DNA of 64,000 bases, taken from the NCBI GenBank assembly GCA_964036045.1, contig OZ038382.1, positions 86,031,918 through 86,095,917 on the forward strand, in the 5' to 3' direction. Below are positions 1-11,400 of the stretch, in pieces. The position numbers were made by a program, and so were the translations under genes. The stretch's first letter is position 1, and every line of letters starts with the position of its first letter. The notes below the pieces were generated by a model that saw only the letters and a list, made by a program, of their open reading frames with translations, was not told the DNA's origin and did not search any database. This stretch comes from Eutreptiella sp. 'Long Island Sound 2002'. Lineage: Eukaryota; Euglenozoa; Euglenophyceae; Eutreptiales; Eutreptiaceae.

Positions 1-1243
1 TTCCCACTACTTGATGCTGCCTCACACTAGGCTGCTCTAGGCAAGCATCTATGATCTTCTCCCAACCCCTATTCCGCATGAAATGGATGGCAGCAGCACA
101 CTCCATTCTCACCTTCCCCTTGCTGTTTGCCTTGTCATTATTTAATGAGGCACGGGTGCAAGTTCATGCAGCAAGCCGTGCCTCATCTAGAACCGGTCGC
201 AGCATGGTGCGTGCCACAGTGCCCGGTGCCTTCCCTGTCAATTGTACAACTAGGTCCCGTGTCCCGTTGATTGCACACAACAGGACGCGAAGGACCCCAT
301 GGAAGCCATAATCAGGCACTCGCCTATCACTCGTAATGGTCCTATATATAGCATTTATGGCAACGGCCGGTTCCCAGTTGCCGTCTAACGCACTTGCTGT
401 GCCAAAGGTAGCAAGGCACAGAGGACGGTTACACATGGAGACCCAACACACAGTGGCACCAGGGGATTCTCCCTTCCAGTTTTGGCAGCCCGCCATGAGC
501 ACCTGTGCTTTACCATCTGCACACAGAAAAAAAAGGGACTGCCTATCGTTCCGTGCCGTATCCTTAAAACTTACGGTTGCGGCCTTGCGCAACTCATCAT
601 CAAAATCAATTTCCTGGGAGGCCGCGTAGAGGGTCTCCCACTTTTCACTGCCCCCTAGTAGCCACCAACTAGATAGTTGGTTGGGGCTGGCGGTGCCACC
701 AAGCGTGCAATGGACGTACGAGGCCTCATGCCTCGATGTACCGTCCACCGCAACAGGCAACCAATGCAGCCGTCGGTCCCCGGGCTGCATGATGGCCGAG
801 GGTGGGGGTGGTCGACACTTGAATAGGTGGCCGATGCGGTCAGGTAGGCAGCAGGCCGCACCATTGATGGCCGTGTCGTCTCCCGTATAGGCGGTGAACG
901 CCCGGGACTCCGGCAACGCTAGCTGCCGAAGCATGCCGTACACCTGGTCCCATACCACACCGTACGTCATGCTCCCCACTAGGTACCGGGACTCCGTCCT
1001 AGAGAGGTGCAATGACCGCATCCTCTGGACGGCCATAATCAACCTCTCCTCCTGGGTGGGCTCAGGTTGGACGGTGGCTACAACTCTTGTTCCGGGGGTA
1101 AGCACTATTTGCCCCGTGTCGGGCAGGTACTTGACGGTGTAGGGTGCTGCAAGCTCCTTGGTAACAACCTCCTGGAGCTCTTGTAGGCGCCGCCGTCGTG
1201 TACGATCCGCTAGCAGATGGAGGGGCTCCTTCGGCCGCGGCAT
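1..1243 (-). pseudogene. Candidate DDE transposase of element A, left copy (partial)
   Basis: Minus-strand counterpart of 52,796-54,039. It is open for 359 codons from the ATG at 1,243 to a TGA at 164-166, and then continues in the same frame to the window edge. The codon that is TAG in the right copy is CAG here. Other differences are K for E near residue 142 and S for C at position 269 of the cysteine cluster, so this copy may have lost a metal ligand. Both D residues proposed for catalysis are present. The E-containing segment lies outside the window. Confidence 0.55.
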
Positions 1244-1324
1244 GGTGTGAGATACAAGACCTGTTGAATGGGGAGGCAGTCATCGCAAGGTTTCTACCAT
1301 CCCCCTCCCCCTACTGTGATTCGC

Positions 1325-1490
1325 ATGCAATTTGAAGAAATTCACATAAATTCGCACGAAATTCGTACGAAATTCGTACGAATTTCGTGCGAATTTCACG
1401 TGAATAGAATTGTGTGAATATTCTGAAAATGTGAAATTCGAAGGAAATTCGCATGAAATTCGTACGAATTTCGTACGAATTTCACATGAC
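1325..1490. repeat. TTCGTACGAA palindrome cluster, left copy (counterpart of 52,550-52,720)
   Basis: Reverse copy of the cluster preceding the transposase, with the same double-block structure and AATATTC spacer. It lies just upstream of the minus-strand transposase start at 1,243. Confidence 0.85.
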
Positions 1491-2231
1491 TGTCACAGAA
1501 TTTCTGCCGAAGCCTCATCCTTCTGCCCTCGTTGACCCTCACAAAGCAAGCTCTCCATGGTGCTCATGGGTTATCACACACCCAGTCCAGTGGTTGTCAT
1601 TCCGGCTAACACTCAGCTAGCAGTGTAACACGTCATGGGGCATAGCATACCCCAAATAAAATACAAACAGTTCCGCAAAAAGTATCGCAAGCAGGTCAGG
1701 GGGCATAGTGTACCCCAAATAATGTACAAACAGTGCTGCACAAAATCTCGCACACTGGGGGGGGAGTGCCCCACATGTCGGTCAAACTGCCCATGCTTGG
1801 GGGGGGGGGGGGCAAGATAACATTCGTGGTGGTTAGAAAGGACAGGTGGTCCGGAGGGTAAAGGGTGAGCTACGCACCCCCCCCCCCCCTGGAGCAGAGC
1901 TCCGGCTAGCGGACCCCTGGGAGCTCTGCTCCCCCACCGCCTCCACAAAGGAGGGGTCCATGGCCGCCGACGTGAGGCGGTGGGGGGGGTACTGCTGGGG
2001 CACTTCCTCCATTGCGGCATTCACCTTGGGGGCGTCGGGGGCCACGCTGTCCACATCAACCTGCTGGCCACTGGCCATCATGGCCATCCGTAGGCCGGTG
2101 GACACTGCCGACATCTGGCCGGCGCATGCCTCGGCGTGGGCATGCCAGGCCTGTGCGCCGGCCAGGAGGTACCGGACACCGGCGGCACTGGCCCCCCCCT
2201 TGTCACCCGGGCGGGCGGGCGCCTCGGCACC

Positions 2232-5200
2232 CTAAGCCCTCTCCACTGCCTCTGCTGGCTGCGCCGCTGGCTTTGCCTTGCGCAACGTCGCCACGTCGCG
2301 CTCAAGAGTTTTCACCTTGGTGGCCAGCCGCTCACGCTCCTTGGTGACGTCCGCCAACCGCGACTCGCCCTCCCGCCTGTCCTCGTTGGCCCTGGACAGA
2401 CGGGCCTTCGTCCGCGGTTGGCGGCCTCCGCGCTGATCGCGCGTGCCTCCCACGCCCCCGCCCGCTGCTGGTCCACCCACTCCTGCACCACCCCCCTCTG
2501 CCCCCGCCCCCCCACCGGCTCCGCCTGGTCCGCCCGCACTGCCTGCTCCGCCGGGGCGGCCGTACGCGGGGCTTGGGGGGGGGGGGGGTGTGTCCCCTTC
2601 GGGGCGCCCTTTCCGCTTGCGCGTTGGGGGGGGTTCGTCCTCCTTGACGTCAATGACGTCAGCCACCCCCATCTTCCGCTGCCTCCCCACATGGACGCGC
2701 ATGGCAAGCCATGCCACGTCCACCCACTCCGCCCTCCGCTGCTCCCAACCCGTGAGCACATTCAGCCCAAAAACCCCAGCCGTCGTCACCATCCCCGCCT
2801 CCCCAGTCCGCGCCATCCCCGTCTGCACCCGCCAGTGCCCACTCACAAGCCGGTAGGCAAACATGCCCACCAGCTCCTGCCCCGCAGGCAGGTTGGCCCC
2901 CCCCCGGACCACAATGGGGCAGGGGAAGGAGATGCGGAAGGTGTCCTGCACCCCCCGCGACTCCAACACCATGTCCCACACGGCACTGAGATGCCGCTGC
3001 CGCCCATCGGGCCCGGGCGGCACCTGCTGGGTCCAGGCCGGATCCGGCGGCCTGGCCTGAGGGTGACCCGGTCCAGGGGGGGGTCGTTGTGGGCGTTGCC
3101 CAACTCGTCGCGGGACGGCTGGGGCACCACCACCTCGCGCGCCACATGCCCCGTGGCGGTGCTGGCCTCGCTGCCTCCCGAACGTCCAGAGCGCACACTG
3201 CGCTCACTGCGCACACTGCCGGCCTCGCTTGGCGCCCGTCCACCGCCGGTGCCTGCGGGCTGGTCGCCATGGGGGCCTTCGGCGGGCTTGGCGTGCTCCT
3301 CGGGCAATCGGGGCCGGGGCTTGTACTTGCGGTTGGTGTGGTGCCGAATATCCGGCGACCAAGCGGTGAACGGGACCTGCAGATGTGGTGAGGTGTGCAA
3401 GGCACAAATTGAGAAAGGGGGAGTGGACACGAGGCAATGCAAGAGCAAAAGGAGCAAATTGGACAAAATTCACAGAAATTCGTACGAAATTCGTACGAAT
3501 TTCGTACGAATTTCACATTTCCAGAATATTCACACAAATTTATTCACGTGAAATTCGTGCGACATTCGTACGAAATTCGTACGAATTTCACGTGAATTTC
3601 GTCCAATTTGCCAATACACAAAGCAAACACACAAGCAAGCACACCTTGCACTCGCATGGGCAGGTGATGCTCCATGCCCCGGTCTTCGCGCACTTGGGCG
3701 ACCGCCACGCTAGGACCGTGTTCACCAGGTGCCACAGCGTGGTCGGCCGACCCGGGGGGGCAATGCCGGTCATGGCAAAATGGATCTCCGACTCCGCATC
3801 GACATTGTCCCCCTTGCAGACCTCCAACTGGTGCACGCTGCCCACGAAGAACAGCATGCACTGCTCGCCGACCTCAATGACGGCGAGGTCGGAGGCCGGG
3901 GCCGACCGGGAGATGAAGGTGGGGTGGAAGGGGCAGGTGGGGGGGCCTGCCGGGACCGTTTGGGGGGGGTCGGCAAAGAGGGCTTGGGCAGCCTCCCCCT
4001 CCCAAAACCCCACCCTCCCAACCGCCCCCTTCCCCACCCACAACACCTGGTCCAAGCTGGGGCAGTCCTAGCTAGACAAATCCCCAGCAACATCCAAGGC
4101 CTCCTTGGGGGGGGGGGGATGGCGTCCAAGTGTGTGGTGTTGGCCTGGTGGTGTTTGTGTCGGGCGTCGGGGGTCCATAAGTTAAAAAGAGCCCCCTGTA
4201 GCCCATCCTTGGAGTCGGGGAGGGCAGGCCACCCATGATGGCGGCTGGTGGCCACCATCAGCAGCATGTGACCCCGATGCAGCTCAACGGTGTCCCAGCG
4301 CGCCTCCCCCGCCTCCCCCAGGGCCGTCCCCGCCTGCACCGCCACCTGGTAGTCCTCTGACAAGCATAGGAAGCTACTCAGGTGGCACCCCCCCACCTCC
4401 CTGTCGTGGGGGGGGAGGACCTCGGGGTGGGTGGCCAAGTCGGTGTGGGGGAGCTGCGGCCCACTCCCCACACTGGCCACAATGACGCTGCCCGGCGTCA
4501 TTGGGTGGAGGTCCCCAACCCCAGGGACACTTTCGGTGAGGTGGGGGTGGAACTTCTTGAAGAGAGGCCCCCCCACCCCCGACCCCAAGGTGCTCTTGCT
4601 TTGCCAACGGCGGGGGAGCGCAGGATCCTTGGCCCGCTCCTCACTCCGCGCGGCGTTGAAAAGGATCTCAAAATTCTTTGCGACGACTTTTTCGTCGCCG
4701 CTGCCCCACGCCTTCATCACCTTGTTCCACCCCACCTCACAATCCCGTGCCTCCACAAGCCCCCGAAGCACAATGTAGCCGTTCCCATCAACAAAGTTGA
4801 GGGGCGGCTGAGAGGGGCCAACCCTGTCGGGGGCGGGGTCAGGGCTGCCCATCACCCCATGAGGGGGGTCGGGAAGGGGTTCGGTGCGGACGGGGGGCTC
4901 ACTTGAAATGAAGGGGGGGGGGGGGCATGAGGCACCACGGTACCATTGCAAAGAAGTTGTGCTATAGAAGGTGGGGTGGGTGACGTCGGGGACGTGCACC
5001 TGGGGGGGGATGGTGGGATGGAAAGGGGCGATGCCCAAATCATCCCACCACCGGGGGTTGGCAAGGTGCCAAGAAAAGGGGAAAAAAGAGTGGTCTGCTG
5101 GTGCACCTGCAGCAAGATCCTGCAGGCACACCATATCGGAGCGGGGGGGGTGTGTGGACGAGGTTAGTGGGGGGGTACACCTGGACGTGGGTGTCCTTAG

Positions 5201-5573
5201 GCTTCCCCACAGGGTTAGCCCTCATCGAGTTGAGGAGCTGGTCAACACTGGAGGGGAGAGGGGTTAGATGGAGAAATTTGAGGGAGGGGAGTTGGCGGCG
5301 CCGTTCCCTCCACAGGGTTGTGGCCCATCCCCTCCCCCCGAGGTAGCTGTTGCGGGTGGGGCTGCGCATGTCGATGTGGATGACATCGGGGGAGGGGTCG
5401 AGGGAGGCTGCCCAGCCCACGATGTCATCCACCCCTAGTGCCCCCGACTCGTACGTCGCCTCCTCCAATTGATGGTGGGCGACGGGGAGGGCTTGGTAGT
5501 GGGCGAGGGTGTCGGCTGCGGGGTCGGGGCGCGAGGCCAGGCTTGCGAGTTGGGACATAGTGTGCTGGGACAT
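2232..5573 (-). CDS. Dioxygenase-like gene of element A, left copy (two exons, frame disturbed)
   Basis: Reverse copy of 48,468-51,807: ATG at 5,573, exon 1 5,573-3,645, intron 3,644-3,377 and exon 2 3,376-2,232. Homopolymer errors differ from the right copy. Here the section encoding WHLANPRWWDDLG and the HTD motif is read in one frame through the G-run at 4,912-4,924. Shifts occur at about 5,150 and at the run near 4,110. Exon 2 is open from 3,023 to the TAG at 2,232. Comparing the two copies identifies which frame is genuine in each segment. Neither copy is intact as written. Confidence 0.5.
3377..3644 (-). other. Intron of the element A dioxygenase-like gene, left copy
   Basis: Same donor, acceptor, length (268 bases) and palindromic content as 50,397-50,664, on the opposite strand. 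Confidence 0.65.
3460..3605. repeat. TTCGTACGAA palindrome cluster, left copy (intron)
   Basis: Counterpart of 50,440-50,580, inside the intron 3,377-3,644. Confidence 0.85.
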
Positions 5574-5636
5574 GATTAAAAGAGAAGAACGCGAAGGCTT
5601 TGAGAGCTGTAACAAAGCGAAAGAGTGGAAAGGAGG

Positions 5637-5800
5637 GTAAATTCGTGCGAAAATCGTACGAAATTCGTTTGAATTTCGTACGAATTCGTACGAAATTCGT
5701 GCGAATTTCACATTCTCGTGAATCTGTGAATCTACCGTGAATTTCTGCGTGAATTTAGGTGCGTGAATTTCACATTCACGCGAATCTCACCAAATGTGTT
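5637..5800. repeat. TTCGTACGAA palindrome cluster, left copy (5' flank)
   Basis: Counterpart of 48,240-48,404, upstream of the minus-strand ATG at 5,573. It grades into GTGAATTTCAC repeats toward the TIR. Confidence 0.8.
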
Positions 5801-5979
5801 AAACCATGCGGGGACTTTAAACCTCTAAATTGCACCTATTTGTTGCATCTTACTTTGGGCGAAGGTAGCACGACAAAAGCACACGATAGCACCAAGTTAC
5901 GAGCAAAACACAGCCAAATTGGGTGAAATTCACGGTACCGTGAATCTGGGATTCAAACGGCCGGTTCACGAAGGGTACA

Positions 5980-8080
5980 TGCAAGCTTATGGGGACCTAC
6001 TGGGGCCTTGGGAGGCCTCGGGGGACCTTTGGGGACCTATGGGGCCCTATGGGGACCTATGGGGGCCTATGGCCTATTGCCACCGATTGGGGACCTGTGG
6101 GGACATACGGGGTCCTATGGGGACCTTTGGGGGGCCTATGGGGGCATATGGATGCCTACGGGGGCCCATGGGGACCCATGGGGGCCTATGAGAACCTATG
6201 CAAGCCAACGGGGGCCTAGGGGCACCCATGGGGACCCATTGAAGGCCTATGGATGGCCTATGGGGGCATTTGGGGACCTATTGGCACCCGTCGGGACCTA
6301 TGGGGGCCTTTGGGGGCCTGTGGGGACCTAAAGGGTGGTATGGGGGCCAATGGGGGCCTATGGGGACCCACGGGGAGCTATGAGGGCCTTTGGGGACCTA
6401 TGGGGGCCTATGGGGACTTATGGGGACCTTTGGGGACCTATGGGGACCTATGGGGGGCCTATGCGGGCATCTGGGGACCTATTGGAACCTGTGGGGAACT
6501 ACTCGAACCTATGGGGACCTATGGGGGCCTATGGTGGCCTATGGGGACCTGTGTGGGCCTATGGGCACCTATGGGGACCTATGGGGACACATTGGGGACC
6601 TATGGGCGGCCTATGGGGACCTATGGGGGGCCTATGGGGGCATATGGATGCCTATGGGGGCCCATGGGGACCTATGGGGACCTATTGGGACCTATGGGGA
6701 CCTATGCAAGCGAATGGGGCCTAGGGGCACCCATGGGGACCCATTGGGGACCTATGGATGGCCTATGGGGGCATATGGGGACGTATGGGCACCTGTCGGG
6801 ACCTATGTGGGGGGTTGGGGGCCTATGGGGACCTATGGGAACCCATGGGCGCATATGGGGGGCACTGGGGGCCCATGGGGAGCTATGAGGGCCAATGGGG
6901 GCCTATGGGGACGTATGCGGCCTTTGGGGACCTATGGGGGCGTATGGCAATGTATGGGGACCTTTGGGCACCTATGGGGACCTTTGGGCACCTATGGGGG
7001 CCTATGGGGGCCGATGCGGACCTATGGCGACCTATTCGAACCTATGGGGACCTACGGGCACCTATGGGGACCTATGGGGACCCATTGGAGGCCTATGGAT
7101 GGCCTTTGGGGGCATATGGGGACCTATCGGCACCCGTCGGGACCCATGCGGGGCTTTTCGGGCCTATGGGAACCTATGCGGGCCAGTGGGGGCCTATGGG
7201 GACCCATGGGGAGCTATGAGGGCCACTGGGTGCTTATGCGGACCTATGGGGCCATTGGGGAACTATGGGGGCCTATGGGGGCCTATGGGGACTTATGGCG
7301 GCCTATTGGCACCTTTGGGGACCTATGGGGGCCTATGGGGACCTATGAAGGCCTATGGTAACTCTTGGGGACCTTTGGGAACCTATGGGGGCGTATTGGC
7401 ACCTTTGGGGACCTATGGGGGCCTATGGGGACCTATGGGGGCCTAGGGGCACCTTTGGGGACCTATGGGGGACCTAAGGGGGTCTATGGGGGCCTATGGG
7501 GACTTATGGGGGGCTATTGGCACCTTTGGGGACCTATGGGGGCCTATGGGGACCTATGGGGGCCTATGGTAACTCTTGGGGTCCTTTGGGGACCTATGGG
7601 GGCGTATTGGCACCTTAGGGGACCTATGGGGGCCTATGGGGACCTATGCGGGCCTAGGCGCACCTATGGGGACCTATGGGGACCCATTGGGGACCTATTG
7701 GGGCCTATGGGGGCCTATGGGGACCTATTGGCACCTATGGGGGGCCTATGGGGGCATATGGGGACCCGTTGGCACCTATGGGGACCTATGGGGGCCTATG
7801 GATGCCTATGGGGATCTAGGGGCAGCTATGGGGACCTATGGGGGCATGTGGGGACCCATTGGGGACGTGTGGGGACCCATTGGGGACCTACGGGGGTCCT
7901 CTGGGGGCATATGGGAACCTATTGGCACCTATGGGGACCTATGAGGGCATATGGATGCCTATGGGGACCTAGGGGCACGTATGGGGACCTATGGGGGGCC
8001 AATGGGGGTGTATGGGGACCTATGCGGGCCTATGGGGGCATACGGTGACCTATGGGCGCCTATTGGGACTTTTGGGGACC
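5980..8080 (+). repeat. G-rich 10-bp satellite, plus orientation
   Basis: Tandem CCTATGGGGA/CCTATGGGGG units, with variants such as CCTTTGGGG and CATATGGGG, and occasional 9- or 11-base units. The period of 10 is not a multiple of 3, so all three frames read the same 10-residue peptide (MGTYGDLWGP type) and remain open. The open frames here are a consequence of the repeat and not genes. It starts directly at the TIR of element A. Runs of four G every 10 bases could form G-quadruplexes. Confidence 0.97.
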
Positions 8081-8455
8081 ATATGTATGTATGCCAATAG
8101 GTCATAGGCCCCCATACGCCCTCATGGGGCCTCATAGATCCCCAAAGGTCCCTAGAGGTCGCTATAGGTCCCCGAAGGGCCACTAAGGCCCCCATAGGCC
8201 TCCATAGGTGCCCAAAGAGCCCCAAAGGCCCCTATAGGTCCCCATAGGCCCCGATGCACCACTAAAGGCCTCCTTGTGTCACCACAGCTCCCAAAGGTCC
8301 CCGTAGGCCCCCATAGGTACCCATAGGCGCTCGTAGGTCCCCATAGGTCCCCAAAGGTCCCTGCAAGTCCCCATACACCCCCATATTCCCCCATAGGTCC
8401 CCACAGCCCCCCACAGGTCCCCACAAGTCCCCATAGGCCCCCACAGGTCCCCATA
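8081..8455 (-). repeat. G-rich satellite, inverted block
   Basis: CCCCATAGG-oriented block bounded by an ATATGTATGTATGCC junction at 8,081-8,094 and by a CCCATATAGGG junction at 8,455. The same block with the same junctions occurs reversed at 45,599-45,970. Confidence 0.95.
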
Positions 8456-11400
8456 TAGGGACCTTTGGGGGCCTAAGGGCTCCTATGGGGACCTATGGGG
8501 TCCTATGGGGATCTTTGGGGGGCCCATGGGGGTATATGGATGCCTATGGGGGCCCATGGGGACCTATGGGGGCCTATGGCGACCTATGCAGGCCAATGGG
8601 GGCCTAGGGGCACCCATGGGGACCCGTTGGAGACCTGTGGATTGTTTTGTGGGTTCATATGGGGACCTATTGGCACCCGTCGGGACCTATGGGGGACCTA
8701 TGGGGACCCTTTGGAGACCTATGGCGGGCCCATGGGGGCATATGGATGCCTATGGGGACCTATGCAGGCCTATGGGGGCCTAGGGGCACCCATGGGGACC
8801 CATTGGGGGCCTATGGATGGCCTTTGGGGGCATATGGGGACCTATTGGCACCTGTCGGGGCCCATGGGGGCCTTTGGGGTCCTATGGGGAGCTATGGGAA
8901 CCTATGGGGGCGTATGGAGGCCAGTGGGGGCCTATGGGGACCCATGGGGAGCTATGAGAACCAAAGGGTGCCTATGGGGACCTATGGGGCCTTTGGGGAC
9001 CTATGGCGGCCTATGGAGGCCTATGGTGACTTTTGGGGACCTTTGGGGACCTATGGGGACCTTTGGGCACCTATGGGGGCCTATGGGAACCCATGGGGAC
9101 AATGGGGGGCCTATGCGGGCGTCTCAGGACCTCTTGGAACCTATGGGGTCCTTGGGGACGTATGCGGGCCTAGGGGCACATATGGGGACCTATGGGGACC
9201 CATTGGGGCCCTATGGGGGCCTATGAGGGGCATATGGGGACCTATTGGCACCTATGGGGGGACTATGGGGGCATATGGGGACCTATTGGCACGTATGGGG
9301 AGCTATAGGGGCGTATGGATGCCTATGGATGCCTATGGGGATCTAGGTGCACCTGTGGGGACCCATGGGGGCCAATGCGAACCCATTGGGGACTTATGGG
9401 GACCTAGGGTCACCCGTGGGGGCCTATGGGGGCTTACGGGGACCTATGCGGGCCTATGGGGGCCTAGGGGCACCTATGGGGACGTTCGGGGACCTAGAGG
9501 AGGCCTATGGGGGCTTATGGTGACCTATTGGGGCCCCGGGGAACCTTTGGGGACCCGTGGGGAACTATGGGGACCTATGGGGACGTTTGGGGGCCTATGG
9601 CGACCTGTGGGGACTTGTGGGGGCCTTTTGGGGACCTATGGGGGAATATGGGGTGTATGGGGACCTTTGGGGACCTATGGGGTATATGGGGAGCTACGAG
9701 GACATGTGGGGACCTATGGGGGAGTATGGGCGCCAAAGGGGACCTTTCGGGACCCATGGGGACCTATGGGGACTCATGGGGACCCATGGGCACCCATGGG
9801 GGCCCACGGGGACCTTTGGGGACCTGTGGGGACCCATGGGGGCCTATGGGGGCCCGTGGGGACTTATAGGGACCTATGCGGGCCTTTGGGGCCCTACGGC
9901 GGCCTATGAGGCCCTATGGGGCCCTTTGGGGACCTATGGGGACCTATGGGAACTATGGGGACCTGTGGGGACCTATTGGGGACTTTGGGGGCCTATGGGG
10001 ACCTATGGGGCCCTACGGGGACCATGGGGGCATATGGGGGCCTATTGGCACCTTTGAGGACCTATGGGGACCTTTAGGCGCCTAAGGGCACGTGTGGGGA
10101 CCTATGGGGACCTTTGGGGGGCCTTTGGGGGGCCTATGGGGGCATATGGATGCCTATGGGGACCTATGCGGGCCAATGGGGGCCCATGGAGACCTATGGG
10201 GGCCTATTGGGACCTATGCGGGCCAATAGGGGACTGCGGGCACCCATGGGTACCCATTGGGGACCTATGGATGGCCTAGGGGGCAGATGGGGACCTTTTG
10301 GCACCCGTCGGGACCTATGGGGGCCTTTGGGGGCCTATGGGGGCGCATGGGGGCTAGTGGGGGCCTATGGGGACCCATGGGGAGCTATGAGGGCCAATGG
10401 GGGCCTATGGCGACCTATGTGGGCCTTTGGGGACCTATGCGGACCTACTGGGGCCTTTGGGGGCCTATGGGGACCTTTGATGACCGATGGGGCCCTATGG
10501 GGACCATGGGGGCCTGTGGGGGCCTATTGGCACATTTGCGAACCTATGGGGACCTCTGGGCGCCTAAGGGCACCTATGGGGACCTATGGGGGCCTATTGG
10601 GACCTTTGGGGACCTATGGCGACCCGTGGCGACCTAGTGGCACCTTTGGGGACCTATGGGGACCTATGGTGGCCTATGGGGACCTATTGGGACCTATGGG
10701 GACCCATGGGGGTCTTATGCGGGCATGTGGGTACCAATTGCAACCTATGGGGATCTATGGGGGCGTATGGCGGTCTATGGGGACCTATGGGGACCTATTG
10801 GGGACCTATGGGGGGCCTATAGGGGCCTATGGCGGTCTATGGCTGGCCTATGGGGGCATATGGGGACCTATTGGCACCCGTCGGGACCTATGGGGGCCTT
10901 TGGGGGCGTATGGGGGCCAGTGGGGGCCTATGGGGACCCCTGGGGAGCTATGAGTGCCAACGGTGGCCTATGGGGACCTATGTGGGCCTTTGGGGACCTG
11001 TGGGGACCTCCGGGGACCTATTGGGTCCTTTGGGGGCCTATGGGAACCTTTGGGGACCCATGGGGACCATGGGGGCCTATGGGGGCCTATTGGCATCTTT
11101 TGGGGACCTGTGGGGACCTCTGGGGGCCCAAGGGCACCCATGGGGCTCTATGGGGACCTATGGGCGCCTATGGGCACCTATTGGGACCTTTGGGGACCTA
11201 TGGGGGCCTATGGTGGCCTATGGGGACCTATTGGGACCTATGGGGGGCCTATGGGGGCCTATGGTGGCCCGTGGGGACCTATTGGGACCTATGGGGGGTC
11301 CATGCGGGCATGTGGGGACCTATTGGAACCTATGGGGACCTATGGGGGCCTATGGCGGTCTATGGGGACGTATGGGGACCTCTGGGGGCCTAAGGGCACC

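Larger units (their letters stand above)
1..5979 (-). mobile_element. Element A, left copy, truncated by the window edge
   Basis: Reverse-complement copy of 48,062-54,040. Its intact end is the terminal inverted repeat ending at 5,979, whose outermost 16 bases read TGTACCCTTCGTGAAC on the minus strand. The element abuts the 10-bp satellite directly. Reading leftward it carries the dioxygenase-like gene (5,573-2,232) and about 70% of the transposase frame (1,243-1). The other terminal repeat should lie about 960 bases to the left of the window. Confidence 0.85.
1..10659. repeat. Left arm of a large inverted segmental duplication
   Basis: The whole stretch is repeated in reverse complement at 43,157-54,039. 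Paired positions sum to about 54,041 over element A, 54,053 near position 8,450 and 53,816 beyond about 9,500. The right arm therefore carries about 237 extra bases of satellite around 45,130-45,370. Identity is very high by eye, with scattered substitutions and C/G homopolymer length changes. The arm holds a reversed, truncated element A (1-5,979) and 4.7 kb of 10-bp satellite, and it runs off the window at position 1. Its inner end falls exactly where the direct duplication starts. Confidence 0.93.

Noticed and set aside
2136-3551. 471-codon plus-strand open frame over the element A gene
   Set aside because: Antisense to exon 2 of the dioxygenase-like gene. Pro/Arg/His-rich composition is a by-product of high GC, and it runs through the intron palindromes.
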